A DNA stretch of 64,000 nt, taken from Amblyomma americanum (lineage: Eukaryota > Arthropoda > Arachnida > Ixodida > Ixodidae). Within the stretch, counting starts at the first letter, position 1. The number at the start of each line of letters is the position of its first letter. The stretch is from positions 60,059,149 to 60,123,148 of the forward strand of contig NC_135505.1 in the NCBI RefSeq assembly GCF_052857255.1, given 5' to 3'. The notes beneath the pieces were generated by a model. That model worked only from the letters and a program-made list of their open reading frames with translations, was not told the origin of the DNA and ran no database searches. The translations under genes and the position numbers were made by a program. Below, in pieces: positions 1 to 10,393 of the stretch.

Positions 1-943
1 TATACAGTAGGTCGTGATCTGGTGAATGCACTCTTTTGATGCAAAAATCTCCGCGCTTTCGCTAGGTATACCTGGCCTAACAGAGCTAGGCCATCAGCAA
101 TATTCCTTAACTGCCTTGTACGTTGTCTCCTGTCCGTAATAAACGATTTCCGTTAAGTAGTTTGAAGTTGACTGGCATAACCGCGGGGAATGTTTCGCCG
201 GGCGAGCGTGCGAATACACAAGTGCTGCCTTGTACGATCCCCGACCATCGTGCCATCATAGTGTTTCATTGACCGTGGCGATCATCTGACAAGCCTTAAC
301 AGGCTCCTTCTAAGGTTAACTAGTATGAAGCGGCATTTGGAGTTCCTCTGCTGTTCGGCGCTTGTAAATCGAGGCGCGTCAAAAACACAACCACGGGGCA
401 CGCAAAGCTCATAGATGCGAGGCGCCATAAAAAATCGAAACGGTTCAATACTAAACCGTGCAATTCCTACCTTTGTTAGCCTCAGAGATTCGCAACTAAT
501 GTAGGACGGATAATTCCTCCAAGGTGGCGTCTCTTGTCCTATGGCCTAACCACGCTTGTACTTGCGAGATTGGCCTGTGGCGGCGATACCTTTATTTTGG
601 TTCTTGCTATTTTCTACCGAACCAGAGCTTTGTTTTCAGTAAGAGTGGCGTTTTTGTGATCAGAAGCTGGTATTCTATCGATACAAGCCAACTTCAATTT
701 CTCCTCAGTGTCCCTTTAGCCGCCGCGATGGCTGAGTGGTTAGAAGGACGTGGGTTCGATCCCGGCCGCGGCGGTCGAATTTCGATGGAGGCGAAATTCT
801 AGAGGCCCGTGTGCTGTGCGATGTCAGTGCACGTAAAAGAAACCCAGGTGGTCGAAATTTCCGGAGCCCGTCACTAAGGCGTCCCTCATAGCCAGAGTAG
901 CTTTGAGACGTTAAATCCCCCATAAACCATCAGTGTCCCTTTA
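1..943 (-). mobile_element. End portion of inverted-repeat element A (copy 1), interrupted by a SINE
   Basis: Positions 20-715 are the reverse complement of 53458 to about 54275, where a full copy of the same element lies. Shared blocks include the stretch around 56-110 and the terminal sequence CTCCTCAGTGTCCCTTT. The terminus reads GTGTCCCTTTAAGG, which fits a TTAA target site at the element end. The other end lies outside the window. A Ruka-type SINE at 719-930 splits the terminal repeat. No coding sequence is evident; the open frames here look incidental. Family assignment is unknown; TTAA would fit a piggyBac-like non-autonomous element. Confidence 0.7.
719..930 (+). mobile_element. Ruka-type tRNA-derived SINE, copy 1
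   Basis: The head contains an A-box-like TGGCTGAGTGG and a B-box GGGTTCGATCCCG, as expected of an RNA polymerase III promoter derived from a tRNA. The body is the shared tick block ending in GTGTGCTGTGCGATGTCAGTGCACG. It is flanked by the 13-bp direct repeat CAGTGTCCCTTTA (706-718 and 931-943), a classic target-site duplication. It inserted into the terminal repeat of element A. The match to the published ixodid Ruka family is from memory of its features, not a search. Confidence 0.88.
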
Positions 944-1928
944 AGGACTCTGTACGGACAACGGCAGTGGTGTGTTAGTGTTCCGAGAATGCAGTTTGGT
1001 GTGCTGTGTTAGTGGTGTGCTTTTAGTGTGTGCTGGACATCTGCGGTGTGCTGTGTGCTGGGTCCAGGTTCGCCACAGAAGATAGTCGGTTGGCTGGATG
1101 GCTTGAAAATGAGGATGACGCGAGCAGTTTTTCATGGAAAAAGTCTTGAGAGAGGGGGCCCTTCTCACATATATTAGGGAGCCTAAATGATTTTTAAGGA
1201 AAGAGGTGTGAAGAAGATGACGTGGATTAACCGAAGAATAAAGAAGATGAAGAAGATGCATTCGGTGAGGTGGAGAGAGATGATTGGTTGAGAAGAGAAG
1301 ACGACGACAAGGCTTACGTTGACTAACGCCGAGACAATAAAAGGGCGAGGGAGAGCGAGGCACGGGGGCGGCGCGAATGTCCGGACCCCGTAGCGTATCT
1401 GTTATGGGTCGAATTGGACTTATTTTTGAAAATGTGACGGAGAGTTTGAAGTATGCTACACTCCCGCCACCGGTTGACCCGGTATTGCACTGCCTCCGGG
1501 ATCGGCCTTGTCTTTAGCGCGTCTTTACTATCCTGTCTTTCTATCCCATCTTCCAACTCTCCTACTTTCTGCACGTGGTAGCGATTGTGGCTCAGCTTGA
1601 ACCAGTGAGCAGGCCTGTGCACTTTCCTTTTCTTTCTTCCTGGCAACAACAACAGACAGACAGACGAGGCACGGAGGGGGGGGGGGGGGGAGGAACCGCA
1701 GCCGTTGGCTCCGTAGCCGCGTTGGTCGCGCTGCTCGCTGCTCGCTCGCTCGAGTTAGGCTTCGTGATGACGTGGCGTTTGTGGCGTCCGTTCGTGGCTG
1801 TTGCTGCTTCACAACCGCCAGCCTGCTTCATTTCCTGGTGGTACCGGGCGCATACTTGGTGAGGCCTTTCCACGTTCGTGGGGTTTTTTCCAGGGTTCAG
1901 TGTTGCTGTGCTGTCTTGGGTGATGTAA
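944..1928 (+). other. Unassigned sequence, probably including the 5' leader of the I-type retrotransposon
   Basis: No convincing protein is encoded here; the overlapping open frames on both strands are low complexity (poly-G near 1675-1690, GAAGAA-rich near 1200-1300). The last few hundred bases probably form the 5' leader of the I element, because the sequence just before 1928 and the sequence from 9064 flank the Harbinger insertion, and 9064 runs into the Gag start codon at 9092. Where the leader begins is not visible. Confidence 0.45.
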
Positions 1929-1965
1929 TACCCCTGTCACACGGGCACTTTCGATCCTCATTGAG
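1929..1965 (+). repeat. Harbinger left terminal inverted repeat
   Basis: These 37 bp are identical to the reverse complement of 9027-9063, and the flanking TAA is at 1926-1928. Confidence 0.93.
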
Positions 1966-2281
1966 TCAATGCTCATCGAACTCAATGCAGATCGACGGTT
2001 GTCACACGGCCACTTTCAAGCGCAATCGAGCTCGATCCTGCTTGACTCAATGCCGATTCCTCAAGAGTGCTTGAGGTTCCAAGCACAATCGAGAACACTC
2101 TCGCTCTCATGAAGCTATAGAAATAAACACTAGTTAACAAAACGAAACCACAATTTTTGTTGTTGTAATTGATTAAAATGCAAGACAGAACATTTTCAGG
2201 TACTATGCGTGCTTATATGCAAACATGTTTGAAAATAATCTCCACACCACGCTCCAAGCTTCGCCGTCAGTGTAAACAAAG

Positions 2282-5200
2282 ATGGCGTCCTCCTGCTCGC
2301 CGGCGCGCAGACTGTGGAGCGAGCGCGAGACAGCCGCTCTCATCGATTGCTGGCAGGACCACCTGAATGATTTGCGGCGCCAGAAGAGGAACGCCGCAGT
2401 GTATGCGGAAATCGCGGAGGCGTTGCGGATCCTAGGGTTCCATCGCACATCAGCAGAGGTGCGCCACAAGATAAGAAACTTGACGCAGATGTACCGGTAA
2501 GTAAGCATTTTTAGACGGCCTCCAACTTCGCAGGCACTGGCTTTCTCACCTGCACCTGTTCTGCTTCGTTGCTTTGAATTCACGCTTCACGAGATGTCAT
2601 TGCGCTATAGCTGCATTCGATTCAGTGCTGGTTCACGGCACCAATCCTGAAAAAGTGTTGCCAGCGCGGTGCTGAACCAGTTCTGTGGCGCAGGTTCGGC
2701 GCGTCAGCAGCGACAATTTTTAATCGAGCGCGTGCAGGCAGGTTTTGTCGGCTGCTCACCGTGGGGGTGTTGAGTTCTCGCGTGTATTTTTTGTTTGCGC
2801 TGGATTTCGTGCCTAACGAGATTTGAGTCGGCCATGGTATACGGTGACGACATCGCATAGTTTTTTTGTTATGGAGTAGTTTTACTCTTCGCACAGTGAA
2901 TACGAGGAAACCGACTCCCTGCTGTCTTTTGCCGCAACTCACTCTTGGACCGACGGCAGTCGAATTCCGAAGTGTTATAAAAGCATGGTTGTAAGCTGTT
3001 TCAATTGCGAGTTCGCGATGGTCTTCAGACAATGAGAGAGACGTTCGAAGAACTTTCGGCGCGCTTCAAGGCACCTGCATATTTTCCGACCTCTAGGGGA
3101 GGGTGCCCGCAAATTACCGCCGAGAACCCGCCTTGCTCATTTAGCTATTTGTAAGCAGTGATAAAAAAAAGTCCTTTGGTAGCACCAGACGGCTCCCCGC
3201 TTCTTAGCGCTAGCGTGCAATTTTGATTCATTACGTCTCCATTCATTTCAAGCCTGGCGTCTGAATGTAAAATCTGGTAGGCTTGTTTTTTTTCTGTTTA
3301 ATATGCACCTAATGACGGGCTTTTCTTTTCTCTTTTAAATGCACACTGCTCTGCCTTTATGTAAACTTGCGCAACTTTCCATCCTTTTAGGGACTTCAAC
3401 AAAAATGGAACCACCACAGGATCGGGCGCCATCCAATGGCCCCATTACGCTCGGATCCATTCTTTCTTGGGGTCGTTACCAATGAACGACCCCTCACTCG
3501 TTCAAGAAACCCGCTGCTCTGGGGGAGCCACTGTAGAGGAGGTATGTAGATCAAATTTGAGATTGGCAGTGCACTTGCCAAAAATGTTGTGCTCGATCAT
3601 TTCCTCACCTTTTCATTTACATCACCGAGAACTTTGAAAAATGGCCTTTATTGGAGTATCTATGATGTGGTCATGAAATATGTGGCACACTGAAATACTA
3701 AATAAACGTGTCAAGGTGACATCACATACAAAATGCAAACAGCTTGACATTTGTAGTCTGTCTTTCAGCACTGCTGCACGTTGCCTAGCACACAGCATGT
3801 GCTAGGTTGCATTTGAACCATAGTGATGTTTATTTCTAGTTCCATCATCTCAACGACATATTTGTTAGTGCTGTCATCCTGTCGTTTAGTGCTACAAACC
3901 ATCACATAATTCAAAGCATCAACCACCTTATGTTTCAAGTGCGGTCATGATGTCTACAGAATCAGCCTTAGGTGGCACCTAAAGGCATTTGCTCAGGCAG
4001 TAAGCAAAGAAAACATGACCTTTGAAGAAACATTGCCAATGTTGACGAAGAAGAAGGAGCGCCGACCAAAGAAAACAAAAAACAAAAACAGACGTTTCGG
4101 CTCCCGTACGGGAGCCTTGTTCACATTGAAATGAAGCAAGCAGCTCAGTGGCATTACATATGCTTGAAAAGAGGGCGCAGGGAGCGTGCGTAGATTGGGT
4201 TAAGATTTCCATCGTTGCGGTTGAGGGTGTGACTAGTAGTTTGGATGATTAATGATTCCAAGTGCAGGCGAGGGTATAGCTTCTTTTCTGTTGAAAGCAC
4301 GTGTGCCCGACCCCAGTCGATGTCATGGCCTGTAGATACTGCGTGCTCGGCGATAGCATTTGAATCCACTTTTTTGTTACGTACATCGTTACTATGTTCT
4401 TTTAGCCGCCTCTCGAAATTTCCGGTTTCGCCAATGTATGCATAGTCACAGTCGGAACAAGGAACCTTGTACACTATGCCTGGATATTTTTCTTTGGGAA
4501 GGGGGTCTTTGACATTTACCAACGCATGGCGCAGTTTTCTTGTCGGAAAGTGGGCGATATGAACACCAAAGGTGCGCATGATGCGTGCTAAAGCCTCGCT
4601 TAGTCCGGGAGCATAGGGCACGGCAGCACGTTTCAAGGGTGACAGAGGAGTATCGCTTGCTGGGCGACATAACTGTTTTTCCACAGATTGCACAAATGAG
4701 GTCGGGTAGTTGTTGCTTGAAAGTTCTTGTCGTACAGTTTGAAAATCAATGGTCTGGTCTTCAAGGGAGCTGCAGATGCGTTGCGGTCGTTTGAACAAGG
4801 ACATAGCGACTGATTTCTTCTGTGTAGCAGGGTGAACCGAATTAAAGTTAAGGTATCTTCCGGTGTGGGCGGTTTTCTATAAACGCTGAAACTGAGCTTG
4901 TTGCTGTCCCGCCTTATCAATACATCCAGAAAGGGCAACGCACCATTCGCTTCTTCTTCGGTAGTGAAGTCTATTGCTCGTTCTATAGAATTCAAATGGT
5001 GCGAGAAGACGGCTAAGTCAGAATTCCGAATCAGGCAAAAGCAGTCGTCAACATATCTCAGGAAAATTCTAGGAGGTGATGCAAACGTTTCAAGGGCACG
5101 GCGCTCGACGGATTCCATACAGAGGTTAGCGACGGTCACTGATATAGAGGCACCCATTGGTGTGCCCTGAAGTTGACGGTAAAAGCGTCCTTGGAAGACG

Positions 5201-5901
5201 AAGTAAGTATTATCCAGGCAGAACTGCAGGAGTCTACGGAGATCCAGAACTTCAATGGGGGTTCGTTTAGGTAGAGACTTGTCAGCTTCGAGAGCAGCAG
5301 AGCAGACTTGTACGGCCAGGTCGACAGGAACGCATGTGAAAAGCGACTTCAACTTCTATCCACTAGATGGCAAAAGAATATAAGTGGGCCAGAAACAAAA
5401 TCCGTCTACTATCACTGCTTCAGTTCACAGCTAGTCACTGGAGACATCCTTGTTTCACACACGCTTGATCCCACACTTCTCGCTTGTCTATGGAGCAAAG
5501 ACATTGAGAGGCAAACATCATAAATTGTCACGCAGATCATTCTTGGCATGGTGGTGGGCGCCGACACCGGGACCGCTGAGGATGGCAGCCCCGCACTGGA
5601 AAATTGGCAGGAGCCCGCATTGAACGCGGACGACAGCAGGGCCGGAGGTTTTGCAGCCGAGTCAGCGGCCATTGAAGATGGAGGAGCTGAGGGGCAGGCA
5701 GGCATCCGCGAGCAGCAAAATAATAGAAAAAGGCTGCGGACTGCTTCGTCTGACTTTAGGCAAGCTTTGCTCACGGAGCAGAGGATGCTGCGTGAGAGCC
5801 TTGAAGCGTGTCACAGCAGAGAGATGGAGATGAGGCAGCGGCACTTGACGCTGCAAGAGAAAATGGTGAATGCCATAACAAAGTTTTTTGAATCAAGTTA
5901 A
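2282..5901 (+). CDS. Harbinger Myb/SANT-like DNA-binding protein (three exons)
   Basis: Predicted exons are 2282-2496, 3391-3541 and 5536-5901, giving 243 aa. Donors are GTAAGT at 2497 and GTATGT at 3542; acceptors end at 3390 and 5535, and phases agree at both joins. Exon 1 encodes a Myb/SANT trihelix-type domain with spaced tryptophans (RRLWSERE, DCWQDH) and a basic end (RHKIRNLTQMYR). Exon 3 ends in a charged, probably coiled-coil tail (REMEMRQRHLTLQEK). In PIF/Harbinger elements such a partner protein helps transposase enter the nucleus and bind element ends; that role is inferred here. Intron 2 contains the Penelope-like insertion. A possible poly(A) signal AATAAA lies near 7130, after a tandem-repeat 3' region. 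An extra small exon cannot be ruled out. Confidence 0.8.
4040..5358 (-). mobile_element. Penelope-like retroelement, 5'-truncated
   Basis: The segment encodes, on the minus strand, a Penelope-type reverse transcriptase followed by a GIY-YIG endonuclease, the arrangement that defines these elements. It lies entirely inside intron 2 of the Harbinger Myb gene. The 5' truncation falls just upstream of the RT residues near 5352. The 3' boundary near 4040 is approximate. The 3' region (4085-4135) contains the perfect hairpin GGCTCCCGTACGGGAGCC followed by GAAAC, a layout resembling the hammerhead-ribozyme motifs known in Penelope-like elements. Confidence 0.85.
4154..5352 (-). pseudogene. Penelope RT and GIY-YIG endonuclease, frameshifted
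   Basis: The upstream frame (4633-5352) carries the RT palm, with QGTPMGA and the catalytic box RYVDDCF. The downstream frame (4154-4804) carries the GIY-YIG domain, with GIVYKVPC, YIGETG and the region EHAVSTGHDIDW. The two frames are joined across a single-base-type frameshift near 4860-4870, within a run of C residues, so the polyprotein is broken there. The RT amino-terminal region is missing through 5' truncation. In intact family members the RT copies element RNA and the endonuclease nicks the target. This copy cannot make a full protein as read. Confidence 0.85.
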
Positions 5902-6019
5902 GAATTTTTCTAATTTTTTCAGAGTTGTATGTTTCTATTTTTTCGGTTTTTGCTTTGCCTATCGGTTTTTTTTTGCATTAGTTTTCAGACTCGTCGGATT
6001 TCTTAATGTTTTGCCCCTG

Positions 6020-7045
6020 CTTTCATATCAGCAAGTGCCTGCGCGATGTTGAGCAGCAATTTGTGATATTGATGGCAGTGTTAACCACATGCAATATGGA
6101 ATCATCTGATGTGACTCCAGATTTTGTTTCTTTTCTTTTTTGTGCGCATTTTTTCCATTTGTTTCAGCACCTGCGCAATGTTGTGCGGTGATTTGTGGTA
6201 CTGAAGGCTGTGTTAACTATGTGCAATATGACGTTATGTATCGACTCCTTTCAGATTTTATCTATTTCTTTTTGTTTTCCTTTCTTGCTGCTGTGCATTT
6301 GTTGCACTTATTTCAGTGCGTGCGTGATATTGCGCAGCAATTTGTGATATTGATGGCAGTGTTAACCACATGCAATATGGAATCATCTGATGTGACTCCA
6401 GATTTTGTTTCTTTTCTTTTTTGTGCGCATTTTTTCCATTTGTTTCAGCACCTGCGCAATGTTGTGCGGTGATTTGTGGTACTGAAGGCTGTGTTAACTA
6501 TGTGCAATATGACGTTATGTATCGACTCCTTTCAGATTTTATCTATTTCTTTTTGTTTTCCTTTCTTGCTGCTGTGCATTTGTTGCACTTATTTCAGTGC
6601 GTGCGTGATATTGCACAGCAATTTGTGATATTGAAGGCAGTGTTAACCACATGCAATATGACATCATCCGATGTGAGCCCAGATTTTGTCTCTTTGTTTT
6701 CGTGCACATTTTTTGCTTTTTTTCCAGTTCCTGCGCAATGTGGCACAGTGATTTGTGGTTTGTGGCTGTGTTAACTATGTGCAATATGACATTTTCTAAT
6801 GTGACTCCTTATGATTTTAATTATTGTTTAGCATTTTTCGCACTTTCTGCAGTACCTGAGTGATTTGCAATAATCATGGCTATGTTAACCACATGCAGTG
6901 CGATATCTGAGGTTACTCCTTTCAATTTTGTCTTTTATTGTTTTTCTTCCTTGCTGTTCTATGCTTTTTACACCTGTTCCAGTACCTGAGCATATTTCCA
7001 GTACCTGAGTATGTTTCGCAGCAGTTTGTGATATTTTTCGGGTGA
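6020..7045 (+). repeat. Tandem repeat, about 140-bp units with a 281-bp higher-order period
   Basis: Unit-length similarity repeats across this kilobase, and an exact-looking 281-bp period links 6061 and 6342. Each unit ends in a long pyrimidine tract followed by CAG and then a GCGCAATGT- or GCGTGATATT-like sequence. The open frames (for example 6140-6472) are by-products of the repeat. It lies between the 3' ends of the two convergent Harbinger genes. Confidence 0.85.
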
Positions 7046-7377
7046 TATATACTGTAGCAACAAAGCATTGTGGGCGTGTTGGTAATTCATGGTCTAACTA
7101 CAGGACCAGCGTACAAAGACGAATGACAAAATAAAGCCAGCCAGTGCCTTTTTTGTCTTGTCCTCGCATCTTTTGGATTTGGTTCCATTGAATGTGATAT
7201 GTACATTTTTTTGTAAACTGTTGGCTGTGAAGCCTATAAAAAGGTATAACTTTTCAAATTTTGATTGCGTCTCCTGTGTGTTCCATTATCTTTTCACACA
7301 GTTTCTTGAAGTGAATGGATTGCACCAACTAGCCAGCCAGCAAACACTGTTATTGTAAATGGATAGCACGGTTTACC

Positions 7378-8780
7378 TCAGTTCTGTGCTCGTTGCTTGT
7401 AGTACTGTAGTATTGCAGCTCGTACTGCAGCACCAGTTGCAGTTTGGTCATCTGTGACTCTCTGTGGCTGCTGATACAGGGCCTCGGAAACTTGTGCATC
7501 AGAGGTCCAGTCTTGCATAACTTGGTCCCCAAATGCTTCACAGATGTTGTTCAGCGTGCAGCAGGCGCGGATCACCAGTGGAGCTGTATCCATGCTGCAC
7601 TCCATCCTCTTCATGCAGAACCTGAATCTTGCCTTCAGTCTGCCAAAGGCGTTCTCAACTACCCTTCTAGCCTTCGACAGGTGGTAGTTCAACCTTTTCA
7701 TATCGGCATCCAAGTGGGCGCTGTGGCTGAAGGGTTTGATCAAGTGCGTTGTGAGGGGAAATGCTTGGTCGCAGAGTATTAATGGAGGCTCAGCTGTTCC
7801 ACTGAAGACTACAGCTGGAGCCTGAAATGTTGGCCCTTCAATAAACTCTGCCAGCTGGGAGCGTTGGTAGATGTAGGCATCGTGGCAGCGCCCTGGTGAT
7901 CCAACGTTCACGTACCGAAAGCGGTACCGGTGGTCTACCAAGGCGAGCAGCACGATGCTGTGCCTGTGAAAAGAAAAACAGCATTAAAAGAATTCCTCAC
8001 AAATCATGGACATGCACAATGACTTGTGAACTGAAGACTTTTGCATTAGCAAATTCGTACTGCTGCAATGCTGCCTTTATGGCTGCAACATGTAAGCTCT
8101 ACATAAGCCAAATATGAGATAACTCACCAGCCTTTGTAGTTGTAGTAGTCTGGTGCGCTTTCCTTGGGCGGCGACACGGGGAAATGGCAACCGTCGAGTG
8201 CCCCTACCGCTTGTGGGAAATCGCAAACGGCGCCGAACTCTCTAATGTGGTCGCCCATTGCGTCTGGAGAGGGCATGTTTACCCACTTGTCCTCAAGTAG
8301 GCACACTACGGCGTCACAAAACTCGCGATATATGGTGTTCACGGTGGATCGCCCCAGGCCGAAAAGATTGGCCACAGACCTATCCTCTGCCGAGGAGCAC
8401 AGCTTATACATCGCCACTGCAACGCGCTTCTCGACAGAGATGGCCAACCGCATATTCGTGTCGACGCGCTGCAGCAGGGGCCGGCAAGCTTCGACTATGT
8501 ACCGAAACGTCGGAGGAGTCACACGGAAGCTCTGTTTGAAGAACCGTTCACCGAGGTGGGGGAGAGTGTCCTCGAACCAGCGTTCGTTTCGGTTGTACAT
8601 CCACCTTTCCCGCTGGACTGTACCATCGCACGCAACCGTAGCTGCGATAAGCAACCCGTGCGCAAAAAGGAGCCGCCTTTTCACACTGTCCGTCTGACAT
8701 TTAGCCGCCTCAATCTCGACTTCGAGGTCAGCGGCCTCCACCATCATAAGAGCAATCCCACGCTTCCTTTGTAGACTCAT
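7378..8780 (-). CDS. PIF/Harbinger DDE transposase (HARBI1-like), two exons
   Basis: Exon 1 is 8780-8128 and exon 2 is 7963-7378, giving 412 aa, a normal length for the family. The intron has a GTGAGT donor at 8127 and a TTTTCACAG acceptor ending at 7964; the junction codon is the W of KGW. Catalytic residues read as D196 (GALDGCHF), D283 (LCDQAF) and E321 (VVENAFGRLK), matching the DDE_Tnp_4 pattern, with the companion motif GRCHDAY near residue 246. The amino-terminal half contains a helix-turn-helix-like stretch (SVANLFGLGRSTVN). It would cut and paste the element bounded by the TACCCC inverted repeats. No stops or frameshifts interrupt the two exons. Confidence 0.9.
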
Positions 8781-9026
8781 AATAATCTACACAGCTGTGA
8801 CAGCAAAGCTTTTGGTTTTGGCGCCAACCGCTATCACATCTGGCTACGGATTTGGCTGCCGCTGCCTCCGGCTGCACAGTGTTGCCGGACATCAGCATGT
8901 TATGGCTGTCGGTGGAACATTTGGCGCCACCTAACACACATGAGCGAAACTTCTCAATGAGCATTGAAAATGCCCGTGTAGCACCGGATGTTTCGAGCGT
9001 GCTCGAAAATCTCGATGCAGATCGAG

Positions 9027-9063
9027 CTCAATGAGGATCGAAAGTGCCCGTGTGACAGGGGTA
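9027..9063 (-). repeat. Harbinger right terminal inverted repeat
   Basis: This is the perfect 37-bp inverted partner of 1929-1965, followed directly by TAA at 9064-9066. Confidence 0.93.
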
Positions 9064-9091
9064 TAAGGGTGCCGGCGCGCAGTGTGTAGAA

Positions 9092-10177
9092 ATGTCTTTC
9101 ACCTCCCCGGGAGGAGGCTCGGCAGCCTGGTCCGCCAGCCTGCCGGCCGAAAGCTCCTCTAAATTCTTTTCTAAAAAATGGGATTGATACAATCCCTGTG
9201 GCGATTGTACCGATTGGAGATGGAATTCTTAAAATGAACAATCCCAAATCACTCCAGGAACAACTCAAAAGTCTAACCGGTCATTATCTCGACATCTCGG
9301 AAGTGCGACCTTTCGGCAGGCGTGGCACTGTTTGCAAGTCGGCAAGCATTGAGTGTGTGTCGGATCTGCTCCCATGTAAAAAACCTTCGCTTCTATTCCA
9401 GTTAAGGCCTTCATTCCTGAGAAGCTTCCATGCACTAAGGGCATTGTCCGAGGAGTGGACCCGCATTCTTCAATCCAAGAAATTTTGGAGGAGTTCCAAG
9501 AAGCCGGGGAGGGCATTGTTGCTGTTTACCGCTGATCTCCCGAGATGGCTGGAGTGCGTGTTCAAACGGAGTCAGTCATAGCAACTTTTGCTGGCCGTAC
9601 ATGCCTCTCGGAGTTGAAGGTTTGGCCACTTGTCTCGCGAGTGGACCCGCTGCGTCCTCGACCCTTTCAATGTACCAACTGTTGGAGATTTGGACACAGT
9701 GGTAGAGCCTGTAAGTCGGCGACCAGATGCCGGGTGTGTGGTGAAGGTCACTCTTCCAATAGCTGCACCGCAGAACAGCCAAGCTGTTGTTTATGCAATA
9801 ACAGTCATTGCGCCGCTGATGCCGCTTGTGAAAGTCGGTCTCGGGAGCAAAGTTTATTGGAATTAATTGAGCAGAACCGCTGCTCACGGGCAGATGCTTA
9901 TGCACTACTTAACAGCAGGAAACATTCATATGCCGGCATAGTGCGTTCCTCTACTCCTGACTTCGAGGCCACGTTGTCTGCCTCAATAGTGGCATCCGTC
10001 GAAAAAGCGCTCTCAGTGGTGGCCGAGAGCATGCTCAGCAGCTTCACGCAGGCCTTGGCTGATATTGTTACAAATCAGGCTATTGCTCAACCTCAGCTTG
10101 TAGTTACTACACCTCCAACATCACAGCAAGCCTCAAACTGTCGTTGCCACGTCAATACCCCAGGTGCCGTCTCATGA
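9092..10177 (+). pseudogene. I-element ORF1 (Gag-like, CCHC zinc knuckles), frameshifted
   Basis: The start codon is probably the ATG at 9092, which opens a frame reading MSFTSPGGGS. That frame hits TGA near 9176, and similarity continues in another frame from about 9190 (PVAIVPIGDG). The carboxy-terminal part, open at 9545-10177, contains zinc knuckles beginning CTNCWRFGHSGRACKS and CRVCGEGHSSNSC and then a cysteine-rich CCLCNNSHC. In the family this protein packages element RNA. At least two frame changes are needed to read it through, so it is non-functional. Confidence 0.75.
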
Positions 10178-10393
10178 GCGGCCTCTGGACAGCATCCCTG
10201 TAAGTCTGTCTCGCAACACTGTTTGCACTAATGACATAGAAATGGCTTGTCCTACGCAGAAGCGTCGTGCTTCATCCTCTCCTCCTAACTCTTCCGTTCC
10301 CCAGATCAAGACCAAAAAAGGCTCTCCTAGTGTATCTTCCAAATCAGATATTCTTCAAGAGGCTGTTTCAGCCTCCATTCTCAAATAGGCACC

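Larger units (their letters stand above)
1929..9063. mobile_element. PIF/Harbinger DNA transposon, near-complete, with a nested Penelope insertion
   Basis: The ends are perfect 37-bp inverted repeats beginning TACCCCTGTCACACGGGC. They are flanked on both sides by TAA (1926-1928 and 9064-9066), the 3-bp duplication typical of PIF/Harbinger. Inside lie the two genes diagnostic of the superfamily: a spliced Myb/SANT-like protein (+) and a spliced DDE transposase (-), in convergent orientation. Degenerate subterminal copies of the TIR core occur near 2000-2020 and 8965-8990, possible transposase-binding sites. The element interrupts the 5' leader of an I-type LINE and carries a Penelope-like insertion in an intron. 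Both genes read open through predicted splices, so it may have been active recently. Confidence 0.93.

Noticed and set aside
719..790. Possible tRNA gene at the SINE head
   Set aside because: It continues into the SINE body and is flanked by a target duplication, so it is a SINE.
941..1873. Overlapping ORFs on both strands (up to 140 codons)
   Set aside because: Low-complexity sequence with no domain, and frames overlap on both strands.
6140..6863. ORFs of 70-117 codons rich in F and C
   Set aside because: They arise from the pyrimidine-rich tandem repeat; their similarity to each other is explained by the repeat.
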